A stretch of 29,054 bases of DNA from a virus. Each line of letters opens with the position of its first letter. Position 1 is the stretch's first letter. Positions 22,219 through 28,140 of this stretch are shown here, piece after piece. Below the pieces are notes generated by a model that ran no database searches, had not been told where the DNA came from, and saw only the letters and a list, made by a program, of their open reading frames with translations. The stretch covers positions 1 through 29,054 of the IMG/VR virus record IMGVR_UViG_3300008108_002462; one strand, 5' to 3'. The translations under genes and the position numbers were made by a program.

Positions 22219-22517
22219 TAGTAACAGATGCATCGTTTGAAGATACTCTCAAAGAGAATAATCTAGTATTGATTGATTTCTGGGCGGATTGGTGTGGTCC
22301 TTGTAAAAAGGTAGCCCCAATTCTAGATGAGATCTCAGATCAATTTGGATTACCCGTCGGTAAATTAAATATTGATGAGAATCCTAAGAAAACCTCAGAA
22401 TACTCTGTATCTTCGATACCAACTATGGTATTATTTAAGGATGGAAAGCCCGTCCACAAGATAATCGGAGCAATGCCAAAACACAAGATGTTACAGGAAT
22501 TGTCTGAATGGATCTAA
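22215..22517 (+). CDS. trx: Thioredoxin
   Basis: A 100-aa thioredoxin fold with active site WCGPC (26-30), the FWADWCGPCKKVAPILDEI helix and cis-proline P69 (SSIPTMVLF). Complete and normal in length. It probably acts in the cytoplasm to keep phage or host proteins reduced; no ribonucleotide reductase is visible in this window. Starts in an ATGA overlap with the repair gene and overlaps the following gene by 10 bp. Confidence 0.95.
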   Translation: MIVTDASFEDTLKENNLVLIDFWADWCGPCKKVAPILDEISDQFGLPVGKLNIDENPKKTSEYSVSSIPTMVLFKDGKPVHKIIGAMPKHKMLQELSEWI

Positions 22518-22729
22518 CATTCGACGAATGGATGGCATATGGGATAGAAAAGGGTTGGTGCGGCCCTCCTGTATGTTACACGCATGACGGACTACCACTA
22601 TCATCTTCTGAGTATGATGAAGAAGATCAATGCTTACACATTGTTCGACTATATGAAGATGAGGATATGAAAGAACAGATTGAGGAAAATCATACTCCCT
22701 CACAATGGAGAAATAGATATACAAACTAG
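22508..22729 (+). CDS. Small acidic phage protein, function unknown
   Basis: A 73-aa protein beginning MDLTFDEWMAYGIEKGWCGPPVCYTHDGLPLS. The FDEWxxYGIEKGxC...VCYTHDG pattern recurs among actinobacteriophage proteins in my memory, without known function. It is rich in acidic residues, with C18 and C23 possibly metal-binding. Last gene of the operon started at 21748. Confidence 0.65.
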   Translation: MDLTFDEWMAYGIEKGWCGPPVCYTHDGLPLSSSEYDEEDQCLHIVRLYEDEDMKEQIEENHTPSQWRNRYTN

Positions 22730-22776
22730 ATTTCTGCGCTCATTAAGAGGCAGAGGAAATAAGGAGAATAAATTAA

Positions 22777-23967
22777 ATGAACTCATTTAAGAAAATCGCC
22801 CTAGCCATGGTTGCAGCCATGACATTGGGCACAATGGTAGCAACACCTGCAAGTGCTAACACCATGTCAGTTGTAGCAACAACATGGAACGCAGCAAAGA
22901 CTGGCGGTGCAGGGTTTGATACTCCAGCAACTGCTGGAACTGCTCTAACTACTGCAATTGCACGTCCAGTGCCTGCAGATAACGCTATTGATAACACTGA
23001 TGTTGTCAAGCTAGAAGCAACAGTTGTTGCTGGAACAAACGTGACAGTAACTGCAACTAATGCAACAGTAGTGTCTGCACTACACACAACAGCTGCACCA
23101 GTGGGAGCAACATCAGGATCATCATCTTTGACAGTTGCAACTGGCACAGGAACAACAGCAACATTTTATGTCTACACAAAGACAACAGCAATTGGAACAG
23201 TTGTAATTACAAATGGTCCAGTTACACTAACATATTATGTCCAGGGAACTGCTGGTCTAATTAATAATTTAACAGTATCTGCACCTGCAACAGGTGCTGC
23301 TGGAACAAAGCAAGATATCACAGTAACTGCAACAGATACATTTGGAAACAAAGTATCTGGTAAGTCAATTACTGCAACAGTCTTTGCTGCAACAGCAACA
23401 ATGGATACAGCAACAGTAACAACTGGTGCCACTCTTTCAGATTTTGGAGTTGCAAAGTTTACTGCAACACTTCCAACAACTGGTTCACGAGCACTAATTA
23501 CATTTGCTCCAACAACATCAACAGATGCAACATCTGCAGATGTAGTGGGTCTAACTGCTCGCACACTCGCACCATTTGCAGAAATTGCAGTTCGTGATCT
23601 AGTATCAGAACTTGCTGCTGAAAAGGCTGCTAAGGATGCTGCTCTTGCTGCTAAGGCTATTGCCGATGCAGCAGTTCTAAAGGCTGCTGCGGATGCAGTT
23701 GCTGCCAAGGTTGCTTCAGATGCTGCTCTTGCAGCAGAAAAGGCTGCTTCTGCAAAGGCTCTTGCCGATGCAAAGGAAGCTTCAGACAAGGCAGCTCTTG
23801 CTGCTAAGGCTGTTTCAGATGCAGCAATCCTTGCTAAGGATGCACAGATTGCTAAGCTAACTGCAGATAATGCAGCAGCGCTTAAGGCAATTAAGGATGC
23901 TTTCAATGCACTCGCTAAGAAGTGGAATGCAAAGAATCCTAAGGCTAAGGTAACTTACGTTAAGTAA
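22777..23967 (+). CDS. Secreted Ig-like domain and Ala-rich coiled-coil protein
   Basis: A 396-aa exported protein. Signal peptide residues 1-27 (IALAMVAAMTLGTMVATPASA). Residues about 28-275 are Thr/Ala/Val-rich beta structure; PATGAAGTKQDITVTATDTFGNKVSGKSITATVF resembles a bacterial Ig-like (invasin/Big) repeat. Residues about 280-380 are a long Ala/Lys coiled-coil (repeats of KAAKDAALAAKAIAD type). The C-terminus is basic (KKWNAKNPKAKVTYVK). Strong ribosome site AAGGAG (22761-22766). The gene is richer in GC and in gct/aag codons than its neighbours, suggesting recent acquisition from a host surface-protein gene. A terminator follows. Confidence 0.78.
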   Translation: MNSFKKIALAMVAAMTLGTMVATPASANTMSVVATTWNAAKTGGAGFDTPATAGTALTTAIARPVPADNAIDNTDVVKLEATVVAGTNVTVTATNATVVSALHTTAAPVGATSGSSSLTVATGTGTTATFYVYTKTTAIGTVVITNGPVTLTYYVQGTAGLINNLTVSAPATGAAGTKQDITVTATDTFGNKVSGKSITATVFAATATMDTATVTTGATLSDFGVAKFTATLPTTGSRALITFAPTTSTDATSADVVGLTARTLAPFAEIAVRDLVSELAAEKAAKDAALAAKAIADAAVLKAAADAVAAKVASDAALAAEKAASAKALADAKEASDKAALAAKAVSDAAILAKDAQIAKLTADNAAALKAIKDAFNALAKKWNAKNPKAKVTYVK

Positions 23968-23980
23968 TTTATTTAAATGG

Positions 23981-24016
23981 GGAGGCAGGATCTTAGGGTC
24001 TTGCCTCCTTATTTTT
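23981..24016 (+). terminator. Terminator after the Ig-like protein gene
   Basis: 12-bp stem (23981-23992 with 23997-24008, two G-T pairs), loop TTAG, then TTATTTTT. Its 3' arm begins with TTGCCT, which also serves as the -35 of the next promoter at exact 17-bp spacing. Confidence 0.85.
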
Positions 24017-24029
24017 ATAATGGTAGAAT
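24001..24029 (+). promoter_or_regulatory. Leaderless promoter in the terminator arm
   Basis: TTGCCT (24001-24006), 17-bp spacer, TAGAAT (24024-24029), then 6 nt to a GTG start at 24036. Confidence 0.65.
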
Positions 24030-24035
24030 AATTTA

Positions 24036-24167
24036 GTGGATTACATAAAAGATAAAATACGCAAAGATATAGCGGATGAAATAAGATATCTAGAATTGCC
24101 TCCAGACTGGAGGCCTTACGAAGTAATAAGATACATTGTAAGTAAAATTGAAAAAGGAGAACAATAA
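24036..24167 (+). CDS. 43-aa helical protein with leaderless GTG start
   Basis: Product starts MDYIKDKIRKDIADEIRYLELPPDWRPYEVIRYIV: charged and amphipathic, no family known. The GTG lies 6 nt from a -10, and the 3' end supplies the ribosome site (AAAAAGGAG) for the basic protein that follows one base after the stop. Confidence 0.6.
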   Translation: MDYIKDKIRKDIADEIRYLELPPDWRPYEVIRYIVSKIEKGEQ

Positions 24168-24168
24168 T

Positions 24169-24444
24169 ATGTTTAAAAAGATTGCTGTGTTTTTATTCCC
24201 TGCTTTATATAAGGGATTTGATTTTGATGCAATTGATCGTGATGGAGATGGACTACTACAAGAAGGAAGCCCGTTTGAAAGAAAAATTACTTTAGAAGAT
24301 AAGCCAGTAAAAAAGGCTCCAGCTAAGAAGAAAGCTGCAGTTAAAAAGGCTCCAGTAAAGAAAGCTGCTGTTAAGAAAGCACCCGTCAAAAAGGCGGCTA
24401 AGAAGGCTCCTGCAAAGAAGAAGCCAGTAGCAAAGAAGAAGTAA
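24169..24444 (+). CDS. Histone H1-like Lys/Ala/Pro-repeat protein with DxDxDG motif
   Basis: A 91-aa protein. The N-terminal 40 residues contain FDAIDRDGDGLLQEGSPFER, a calcium-loop-like D-x-D-x-D-G sequence seen in some actinophage virion proteins. The C-terminal 50 residues are repeats of KKAPVKKAA type, as in eukaryotic H1, actinobacterial HupB tails and phage or bacterial nucleoid proteins. Likely to bind nucleic acid through the basic tail. ATG 24169 is chosen for the AAAAAGGAG site upstream. Confidence 0.75.
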   Translation: MFKKIAVFLFPALYKGFDFDAIDRDGDGLLQEGSPFERKITLEDKPVKKAPAKKKAAVKKAPVKKAAVKKAPVKKAAKKAPAKKKPVAKKK

Positions 24445-24588
24445 ATGGGTAAGCATAAAGACAAGATTGAGAAGGCGCTTGCTCAAAGACAAGCGGCAGC
24501 ACCAAATAGCCCAGCATTTAAGAAGCCAGGATCAATGAATAAAAAGAAGACTGGATATAGGGGTCAAAAGGCTAGTGGATCAAAGTAA
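24445..24588 (+). CDS. 47-aa very basic protein
   Basis: Starts at the base after the preceding stop. Product: MGKHKDKIEKALAQRQAAAPN..., many Lys, Gly and Ser, low complexity. Probably a nucleic-acid-binding or virion-associated peptide; no family recognised. Confidence 0.6.
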   Translation: MGKHKDKIEKALAQRQAAAPNSPAFKKPGSMNKKKTGYRGQKASGSK

Positions 24589-24694
24589 ATGCGAAATGCC
24601 TGGATGTATTAATCCAGCAACTCATTTAACCACAACTGAAACCAGATATATAGAGATCTGTGCTGACCATTGGCACGAGAAGTATAGAAAATGA
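24575..24694 (+). CDS. 39-aa zinc-finger protein
   Basis: GTG start at 24575 within the preceding gene (14-bp overlap). Ligands C6, C11, H17, C29, H32 (KCEMPGCINPATH...EICADH) match small phage zinc fingers of the CxxPGCxxPATH type. An internal ATG at 24598 would lose C6, so the GTG is preferred. The stop overlaps the -10 of the next promoter. Confidence 0.6.
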   Translation: MDQSKCEMPGCINPATHLTTTETRYIEICADHWHEKYRK

Positions 24695-24757
24695 TATAAT
24701 AGATGGATAAGCGGCTTTCTAGACCCGCTTAAATTAATAACCTATAGGAGATATAAA
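24692..24757 (+). promoter_or_regulatory. Extended -10 promoter and hairpin leader
   Basis: TGaTATAAT (TATAAT 24695-24700). Leader of about 50 nt with a hairpin AAGCGG/CCGCTT (24708-24713 with 24726-24731 approximately) and ribosome site TAGGAG (24745-24750 approximately) before ATG 24758. Confidence 0.65.
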
Positions 24758-24955
24758 ATGACAGACGGATTGAATTTAACAGGATTTAACGATACAAAGC
24801 CAGTTGGTGCATCACCATGGCCAACAGAGTCATACACAGAGGCACCTGCAGCAGCAGTCCCAGCAAAGGACATGTCAAGCCAAGGTGCAGCAGGAACTAC
24901 AAATAAGATGGTTCACACTGCAGCAGAAACATCAGCATTCGGCACAGGTAACTAA
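24758..24955 (+). CDS. Small hypothetical protein with strong promoter
   Basis: A 65-aa protein, MTDGLNLTGFNDTKPVGASPWPTESYTEAPAAAVPAKD..., low complexity and rich in Ala, Thr and Gly, likely disordered. Extended -10 promoter, structured leader and good Shine-Dalgarno suggest abundant expression, as for a virion decoration or internal protein. No family recognised. Confidence 0.6.
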   Translation: MTDGLNLTGFNDTKPVGASPWPTESYTEAPAAAVPAKDMSSQGAAGTTNKMVHTAAETSAFGTGN

Positions 24956-24957
24956 TT

Positions 24958-25113
24958 ATGTGCGCTATGTGTGGATGCAATTCAGAAGCATTCATGGGCG
25001 TAGAAATGCCTAATCAAAATGTATACGATGTTGGCCCAGGACAAATGCCATCACCAGAAATGTTTGGCACAGACAGCGAAACATGGACTAGAGAAATGGA
25101 CCTAAACGCTTAA
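24958..25113 (+). CDS. 51-aa protein with N-terminal CxxCxC
   Basis: Product begins MCAMCGCNSEAFMG, a compact metal-binding site (C2, C5, C7), followed by a Pro/Met-rich acidic tail (GPGQMPSPEMFGTDSETWTREMD). Separated from the previous stop by 2 nt and overlapping the next start (TAATG). Unknown function. Confidence 0.6.
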   Translation: MCAMCGCNSEAFMGVEMPNQNVYDVGPGQMPSPEMFGTDSETWTREMDLNA

Positions 25114-25334
25114 TGTCAGACGTAAACGGAACTGGAATGTCAGCTCCAGCAAACAATGAGCCAGCTGGTGCAGTTACTTCAAGAGAAGCAACACGCAAAA
25201 AGCCTCAGCAAGGTAAATTCCGTTCAGGGATTCAGGATCAAAGAGCAGTTACAAAGATTGATACTAACAAGCATGGTATTCGCAGAGAAACAACTGTTGG
25301 TGGAGCCAAGAAGACTGGACGCAAGAAGGTATAA
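25113..25334 (+). CDS. Small basic hypothetical protein
   Basis: A 73-aa protein, disordered-looking N-terminus (MSAPANNEPAGAVTSREAT) and basic C-terminus (KHGIRRETTVGGAKKTGRKKV). Last gene of the operon starting at 24758; followed by a terminator. Probably a nucleic-acid or virion-binding protein by charge only. Confidence 0.55.
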   Translation: MSDVNGTGMSAPANNEPAGAVTSREATRKKPQQGKFRSGIQDQRAVTKIDTNKHGIRRETTVGGAKKTGRKKV

Positions 25335-25344
25335 TTAAATAGTT

Positions 25345-25370
25345 AAATCCCCGCAGAGATGCGGGGATTT
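25345..25370 (+). terminator. Terminator hairpin abutting next promoter
   Basis: Perfect 11-bp stem AAATCCCCGCA/TGCGGGGATTT with loop gaga. The T tract is short (ATTT then gctatt). The next -35 starts 4 nt after the stem. Confidence 0.8.
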
Positions 25371-25374
25371 GCTA

Positions 25375-25404
25375 TTGACAGATATTGTTCCGTATTGATA
25401 TAAT
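25375..25404 (+). promoter_or_regulatory. Leaderless promoter for the nuclease-like/GroES operon
   Basis: Perfect TTGACA (25375-25380), 18-bp spacer, TATAAT (25399-25404) with extended TG (tTGaTATAAT), then 6 nt to ATG 25411. This is the best consensus promoter in the window. Confidence 0.85.
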
Positions 25405-25410
25405 CAATAT

Positions 25411-25926
25411 ATGGAAACGGTGGGATTAACAGGCGTGTTAAAATGGGATGTTGGAAACCTTGCTTCATCTATGCATTTAAGTCAGGAAGATGTGGTTCAA
25501 TATTTTACGGACGGACGTAGAATATCTTTCTTGCTAGAGCGTAGAATATGTAATGAAGTATTGGGTGGAACATTACCAGAGTCAGAAGGTGCAAGCTTTG
25601 ACCTTACAGATAAAGAAGGTCATAAGTGGGAAGTAAGATCAGTTACTTCCAAAGGAACATATTTCTGCCCAAGCTTTATGATTGGAAGCGGAAGAAGTTT
25701 TGATGAAGATGGATTCTTAACTAAGTTACAAGAGGTAAAAGGTTATATTCTAGCAGATATAACTACCTTTCCTAATGTAGAATATTGGTCAGTCGATTCA
25801 TATAAAGTAATAGAGATGTATTTAAATGGAGATACAAGCAAGGAAAGTAAGATCTCCAGAGATAAGGTAATGAAGCTAACTAGACCCGCTAGTGGCTGGA
25901 TTCAAGAAGATTTGGTGGCAGTATGA
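25411..25926 (+). CDS. Putative restriction-endonuclease-fold protein
   Basis: A 171-aa protein. FLLERRICNEVLGG is followed by ASFDLTDKEGHKWEVRSVTSKGTYFCPS. D64 and E74-V-R76 are placed like the D...(D/E)xK core of PD-(D/E)XK nucleases, with Arg in place of the catalytic Lys (K81 nearby). SGRSFDEDGFLTKLQEVKGYILADI gives further beta-strand and helix elements. The family is recalled from phage genomes but no function is established. First gene of a leaderless operon, followed by groES in an ATGA overlap. Confidence 0.5.
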   Translation: METVGLTGVLKWDVGNLASSMHLSQEDVVQYFTDGRRISFLLERRICNEVLGGTLPESEGASFDLTDKEGHKWEVRSVTSKGTYFCPSFMIGSGRSFDEDGFLTKLQEVKGYILADITTFPNVEYWSVDSYKVIEMYLNGDTSKESKISRDKVMKLTRPASGWIQEDLVAV

Positions 25927-26219
25927 TTAAGCCTATTGGAGCAATGTTGCTCGTTAAAAAGATTGAAAGCGGAGAAAAGACCACTAAGGCTGGTATTGTT
26001 TTATCATCCTCATTTGTAGACTCTGGCCCAAGACAAGGCGAAGTTGTTGATATGGGTGAAGGAGAAGCAAACTATAAGGGTGAAGTAATTCCAATTCATG
26101 GCGTAGCAGTTGGAGACATTGTATACTTCCCAGAGCATGGCGGAACAGATATTGAAGATGAGGATGGAAACAAGTTCATCCTAATGCATAGCAAGAATGT
26201 CATAGCAAAGAAGTCTTAA
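25923..26219 (+). CDS. groES: GroES-like co-chaperonin
   Basis: A 98-aa Cpn10 fold: IKPIGAMLLVKKIESGEKTTKAGIVLSSS (mobile loop with the GIVL tripeptide that docks on GroEL), RQGEVVDMGEGEANYKGEVIPIHGVAVGDIVYFPEHGGTDIEDEDGNKFILMHSKNVIA. The loop is short, as in phage co-chaperonins such as T4 gp31 and pelagic phage homologues, and could retarget host GroEL to a large phage protein such as the major capsid protein. Confidence 0.93.
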   Translation: MIKPIGAMLLVKKIESGEKTTKAGIVLSSSFVDSGPRQGEVVDMGEGEANYKGEVIPIHGVAVGDIVYFPEHGGTDIEDEDGNKFILMHSKNVIAKKS

Positions 26220-26220
26220 T

Positions 26221-26400
26221 ATGATAACAAAGAAGTCTGTAGCATTTAGTGCCATATTTTTGGCTATCTCATCATGGCTAATAGGTGTATGGATCTTAAT
26301 GTTATTAGTTGGAATATTTTATCCACTATCATTTAGCCACACATTAGCTGTATCGTTAATACTTAATCTAATAGCAGTGCCATTTAGGAGGCAGAGTTGA
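26221..26400 (+). CDS. 59-aa two-TM membrane protein
   Basis: Starts one base after the GroES stop. Two hydrophobic helices (VAFSAIFLAISSWLIGVWILMLLVGIF and TLAVSLILNLIAV) and a short basic tail (PFRRQS). Its 3' end encodes a near-perfect ribosome site (TAGGAGGC) for the next gene. Unknown function. Confidence 0.65.
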   Translation: MITKKSVAFSAIFLAISSWLIGVWILMLLVGIFYPLSFSHTLAVSLILNLIAVPFRRQS

Positions 26401-26534
26401 AACATAAACTTATATATAAGTGCACAGAATGTCTATCTATTCTAACTATTCAGACCGATAAGAATATACCTAAGAGGGATTTTGTTTCCTGTATCTTAAA
26501 CTGTGACGCAATGATGGAGTATCTAGGCGCATGA
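26397..26534 (+). CDS. 45-aa zinc-binding protein
   Basis: TTG start in a TTGA overlap, preceded by AGGAGG (26387-26392). Product MKHKLIYKCTECLSIL... with C9/C12 and C32/C36 as ligands. Stop in an ATGA overlap with the next start. Confidence 0.65.
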   Translation: MKHKLIYKCTECLSILTIQTDKNIPKRDFVSCILNCDAMMEYLGA

Positions 26535-26800
26535 TTGATAGATTAGTTAATTTATTGTTTTGGTGGACACCACTAAGACAGGCTATATTTGCAGAAGTTC
26601 ATTTCTATGATCAGATAGATGCGGCTAGGAATGAGCCTACAACTAACCTCACCTGGGAAGAGGGCGGGAAGTGGTATGGATATACCTGGAATGAAATGCA
26701 CAAGATATATCTATTTGATGATACTGGACATGAGACAATGACGGATCTCTGGGACCACCTTTGGACTAGAGACATGGAATATGGATTGAGTTATAGATAA
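26531..26800 (+). CDS. Hypothetical aromatic-rich protein
   Basis: An 89-aa protein with many Trp and Tyr residues (VNLLFWWTPLRQAIFAEV, WEEGGKWYGYTWNEMHKIYLF, WDHLWTRDMEYGLSY). ATGA start overlap and TAATG end overlap. No family known. Confidence 0.6.
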   Translation: MIDRLVNLLFWWTPLRQAIFAEVHFYDQIDAARNEPTTNLTWEEGGKWYGYTWNEMHKIYLFDDTGHETMTDLWDHLWTRDMEYGLSYR

Positions 26801-26934
26801 TGAGTCTAGATGATATGATGCTTAGAGAAGAAATTGCAAGGGCTATAGAGGCCATTGAAATAGAAAGCTCAATAACAAATGCGGTAGGAATGCAGATACT
26901 TGCAGCTAAAATTGCTAGAGGAACTAATGACTAA
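26800..26934 (+). CDS. 44-aa helical protein before thyX
   Basis: Product MSLDDMMLREEIARAIEAIEIESSI... is a single amphipathic helix pair. It starts in a TAATG overlap and overlaps thyX by 8 bp. Function unknown. Confidence 0.6.
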   Translation: MSLDDMMLREEIARAIEAIEIESSITNAVGMQILAAKIARGTND

Positions 26935-27643
26935 TAAGATAAACGTATTAGATAAAGGATATGTTAGATTAGTTGATTCTCTAGGAGATGACCTATCTGT
27001 TGTAAATGCCGCAAGAGTATCTTATGACAAAGAATCAAAGTTTAGGACTGATGGATCATTGGTTATAAATGATCAAAGACTACTTAAATTCTTATGGGAA
27101 GAAGGTCATACCTCACCATTTAGGCATGCCGCTATGACATTTGAAGTATATGCTCCGCTATTTGTTGCAAGACAATGGTGGAAGCATGCTGTAGCATCAA
27201 CCCATGTAGATGACCAAAATGGTTGGAATGAGTCATCAAGGCGTTACATAACAGAGAACGAAGAGTTTTATGTGCCTCAGGCTAACGAATGGCGTTCAAA
27301 GCCAGAGAACTCCAAGCAAGGATCTGGGGATCCAATTATGGAGGGAAGAGGGCAATACTTTAGTATGGCTTTAGAGAACTACATTAAAGATGGAGAAGAG
27401 CTTTACAAGAGGGCTATGGATCAAGAAGTTGCACCAGAACTCGCCAGACTATTTTTGCCAGCATACGGGATGTATGTAAGATGGCGGTGGACAGTAAGCC
27501 TTCATGGTCTACTAACATTCCTTAATCAAAGATTACCTCAGGATGCTCAGTATGAGATTAGAGAGTATGCAGAAGCGGTTAAAGAATTGACTAAGGATTC
27601 ATTCCCGTATACATTTGAGGTAGCATTTAAGGATACCCCGTAA
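26927..27643 (+). CDS. thyX: Flavin-dependent thymidylate synthase ThyX
   Basis: FAD-dependent dUMP-to-dTMP methylation, 238 aa. Start ATG 26927 (MTNKINVLDKGYV) fits family N-termini; an in-frame TTG at 26900 would lie in the preceding gene. Seen: VVNAARVSYDKES, LLKFLWEEGHTSPFRHAAMTFEV, LFVARQWWKHAVAS with the ThyX signature R-H-R written here as K86-H87-A88, GWNESSRRYI (S103/S104), and the C-terminal ARLFLPAYG...WRWTVSLHGLLTFLNQRL...AQYEIREYA. The second Arg of the signature is Ala, which is unusual. ThyX is common in phages of actinobacteria and gives dTMP without a separate DHFR. Confidence 0.92.
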   Translation: MTNKINVLDKGYVRLVDSLGDDLSVVNAARVSYDKESKFRTDGSLVINDQRLLKFLWEEGHTSPFRHAAMTFEVYAPLFVARQWWKHAVASTHVDDQNGWNESSRRYITENEEFYVPQANEWRSKPENSKQGSGDPIMEGRGQYFSMALENYIKDGEELYKRAMDQEVAPELARLFLPAYGMYVRWRWTVSLHGLLTFLNQRLPQDAQYEIREYAEAVKELTKDSFPYTFEVAFKDTP

Positions 27644-27855
27644 TGTGGTCATGGGTATTGGCTGCTATAGGAGTCACAGGAATATTTCTGGTTGGTCGTA
27701 AGACTATCTGGGGCTGGCTGATTCTATGTGTTAATGAATGTCTATGGATAGCCTATGCCCTTGCCACAGATCAATATGGCTTTATAGCGATGGCTGTAGC
27801 CTATGCAGCAGTATATATTAAATCTTATATACACTGGAAAAGAGACGAAAATTGA
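27643..27855 (+). CDS. Small membrane protein, possible PnuC-like fragment
   Basis: A 70-aa protein with three hydrophobic segments (VLAAIGVTGIFLV, WGWLILCVNECLWIAYALA, GFIAMAVAYAAVYI) and a charged tail. It resembles small tryptophan-rich membrane proteins of actinophages, and the N-terminal half is reminiscent of PnuC-type transporters, but it is too short to be one. TAATG overlap with thyX. Confidence 0.6.
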   Translation: MWSWVLAAIGVTGIFLVGRKTIWGWLILCVNECLWIAYALATDQYGFIAMAVAYAAVYIKSYIHWKRDEN

Positions 27856-27898
27856 TCGCAATTAGTGAAGCGAAAAAGTGCGGCGGAAGAGAGAAGAC

Positions 27899-28042
27899 AT
27901 GTTTAAAAACTTTCTAAATGGCATCATATGCAGATTTAAGGGCCATGTCCTGACAGAAGCAGGAACTTGCCCATATACTGGATCAACTTATGATGTATGC
28001 ACCAGATGTCTGATAATGATTCCTATTCAGGAGGCGGTATGA
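27899..28042 (+). CDS. 47-aa CxxxxGH zinc-binding phage protein (DUF1660-like)
   Basis: Product MFKNFLNGIICRFKGHVL...: C11, H16, then C24, C34 and C37 (CTRC) form a probable zinc site typical of small phage DUF1660-like proteins. Preceded by GGCGGAAGAGAG as ribosome site, and its end carries CAGGAGGCGG for the next start. Confidence 0.65.
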   Translation: MFKNFLNGIICRFKGHVLTEAGTCPYTGSTYDVCTRCLIMIPIQEAV

Positions 28043-28140
28043 ATTCAGAAGAATTTGATCGTGAATTTAACTTGGAGCAGTCCATTCGGATCATAGCTTC
28101 AGAAAATGCGGAACTACTAGAGAGGCTAAAAGATGAGTAA
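28039..28140 (+). CDS. 33-aa acidic helical peptide
   Basis: ATGA start overlap with a strong ribosome site (AGGAGG, 28029-28034). Product MNSEEFDREFNLEQSIRIIASE... is one amphipathic helix. Too short for family assignment. Confidence 0.55.
   Translation: MNSEEFDREFNLEQSIRIIASENAELLERLKDE

Noticed and set aside
23235-23906. Minus-strand open frame of 223 codons
   Set aside because: It is an Ala/Ser/Val-rich shadow of the coiled-coil and Ig-like coding region, without promoter or ribosome site.
24589-24612. ATG frame MRNAWMY
   Set aside because: Seven codons; the zinc-finger frame from GTG 24575 fits better.
27852-27917. 21-codon TTG frame after the thyX-linked membrane protein
   Set aside because: Too short and partly overlapping the better-supported gene at 27899; no motif.
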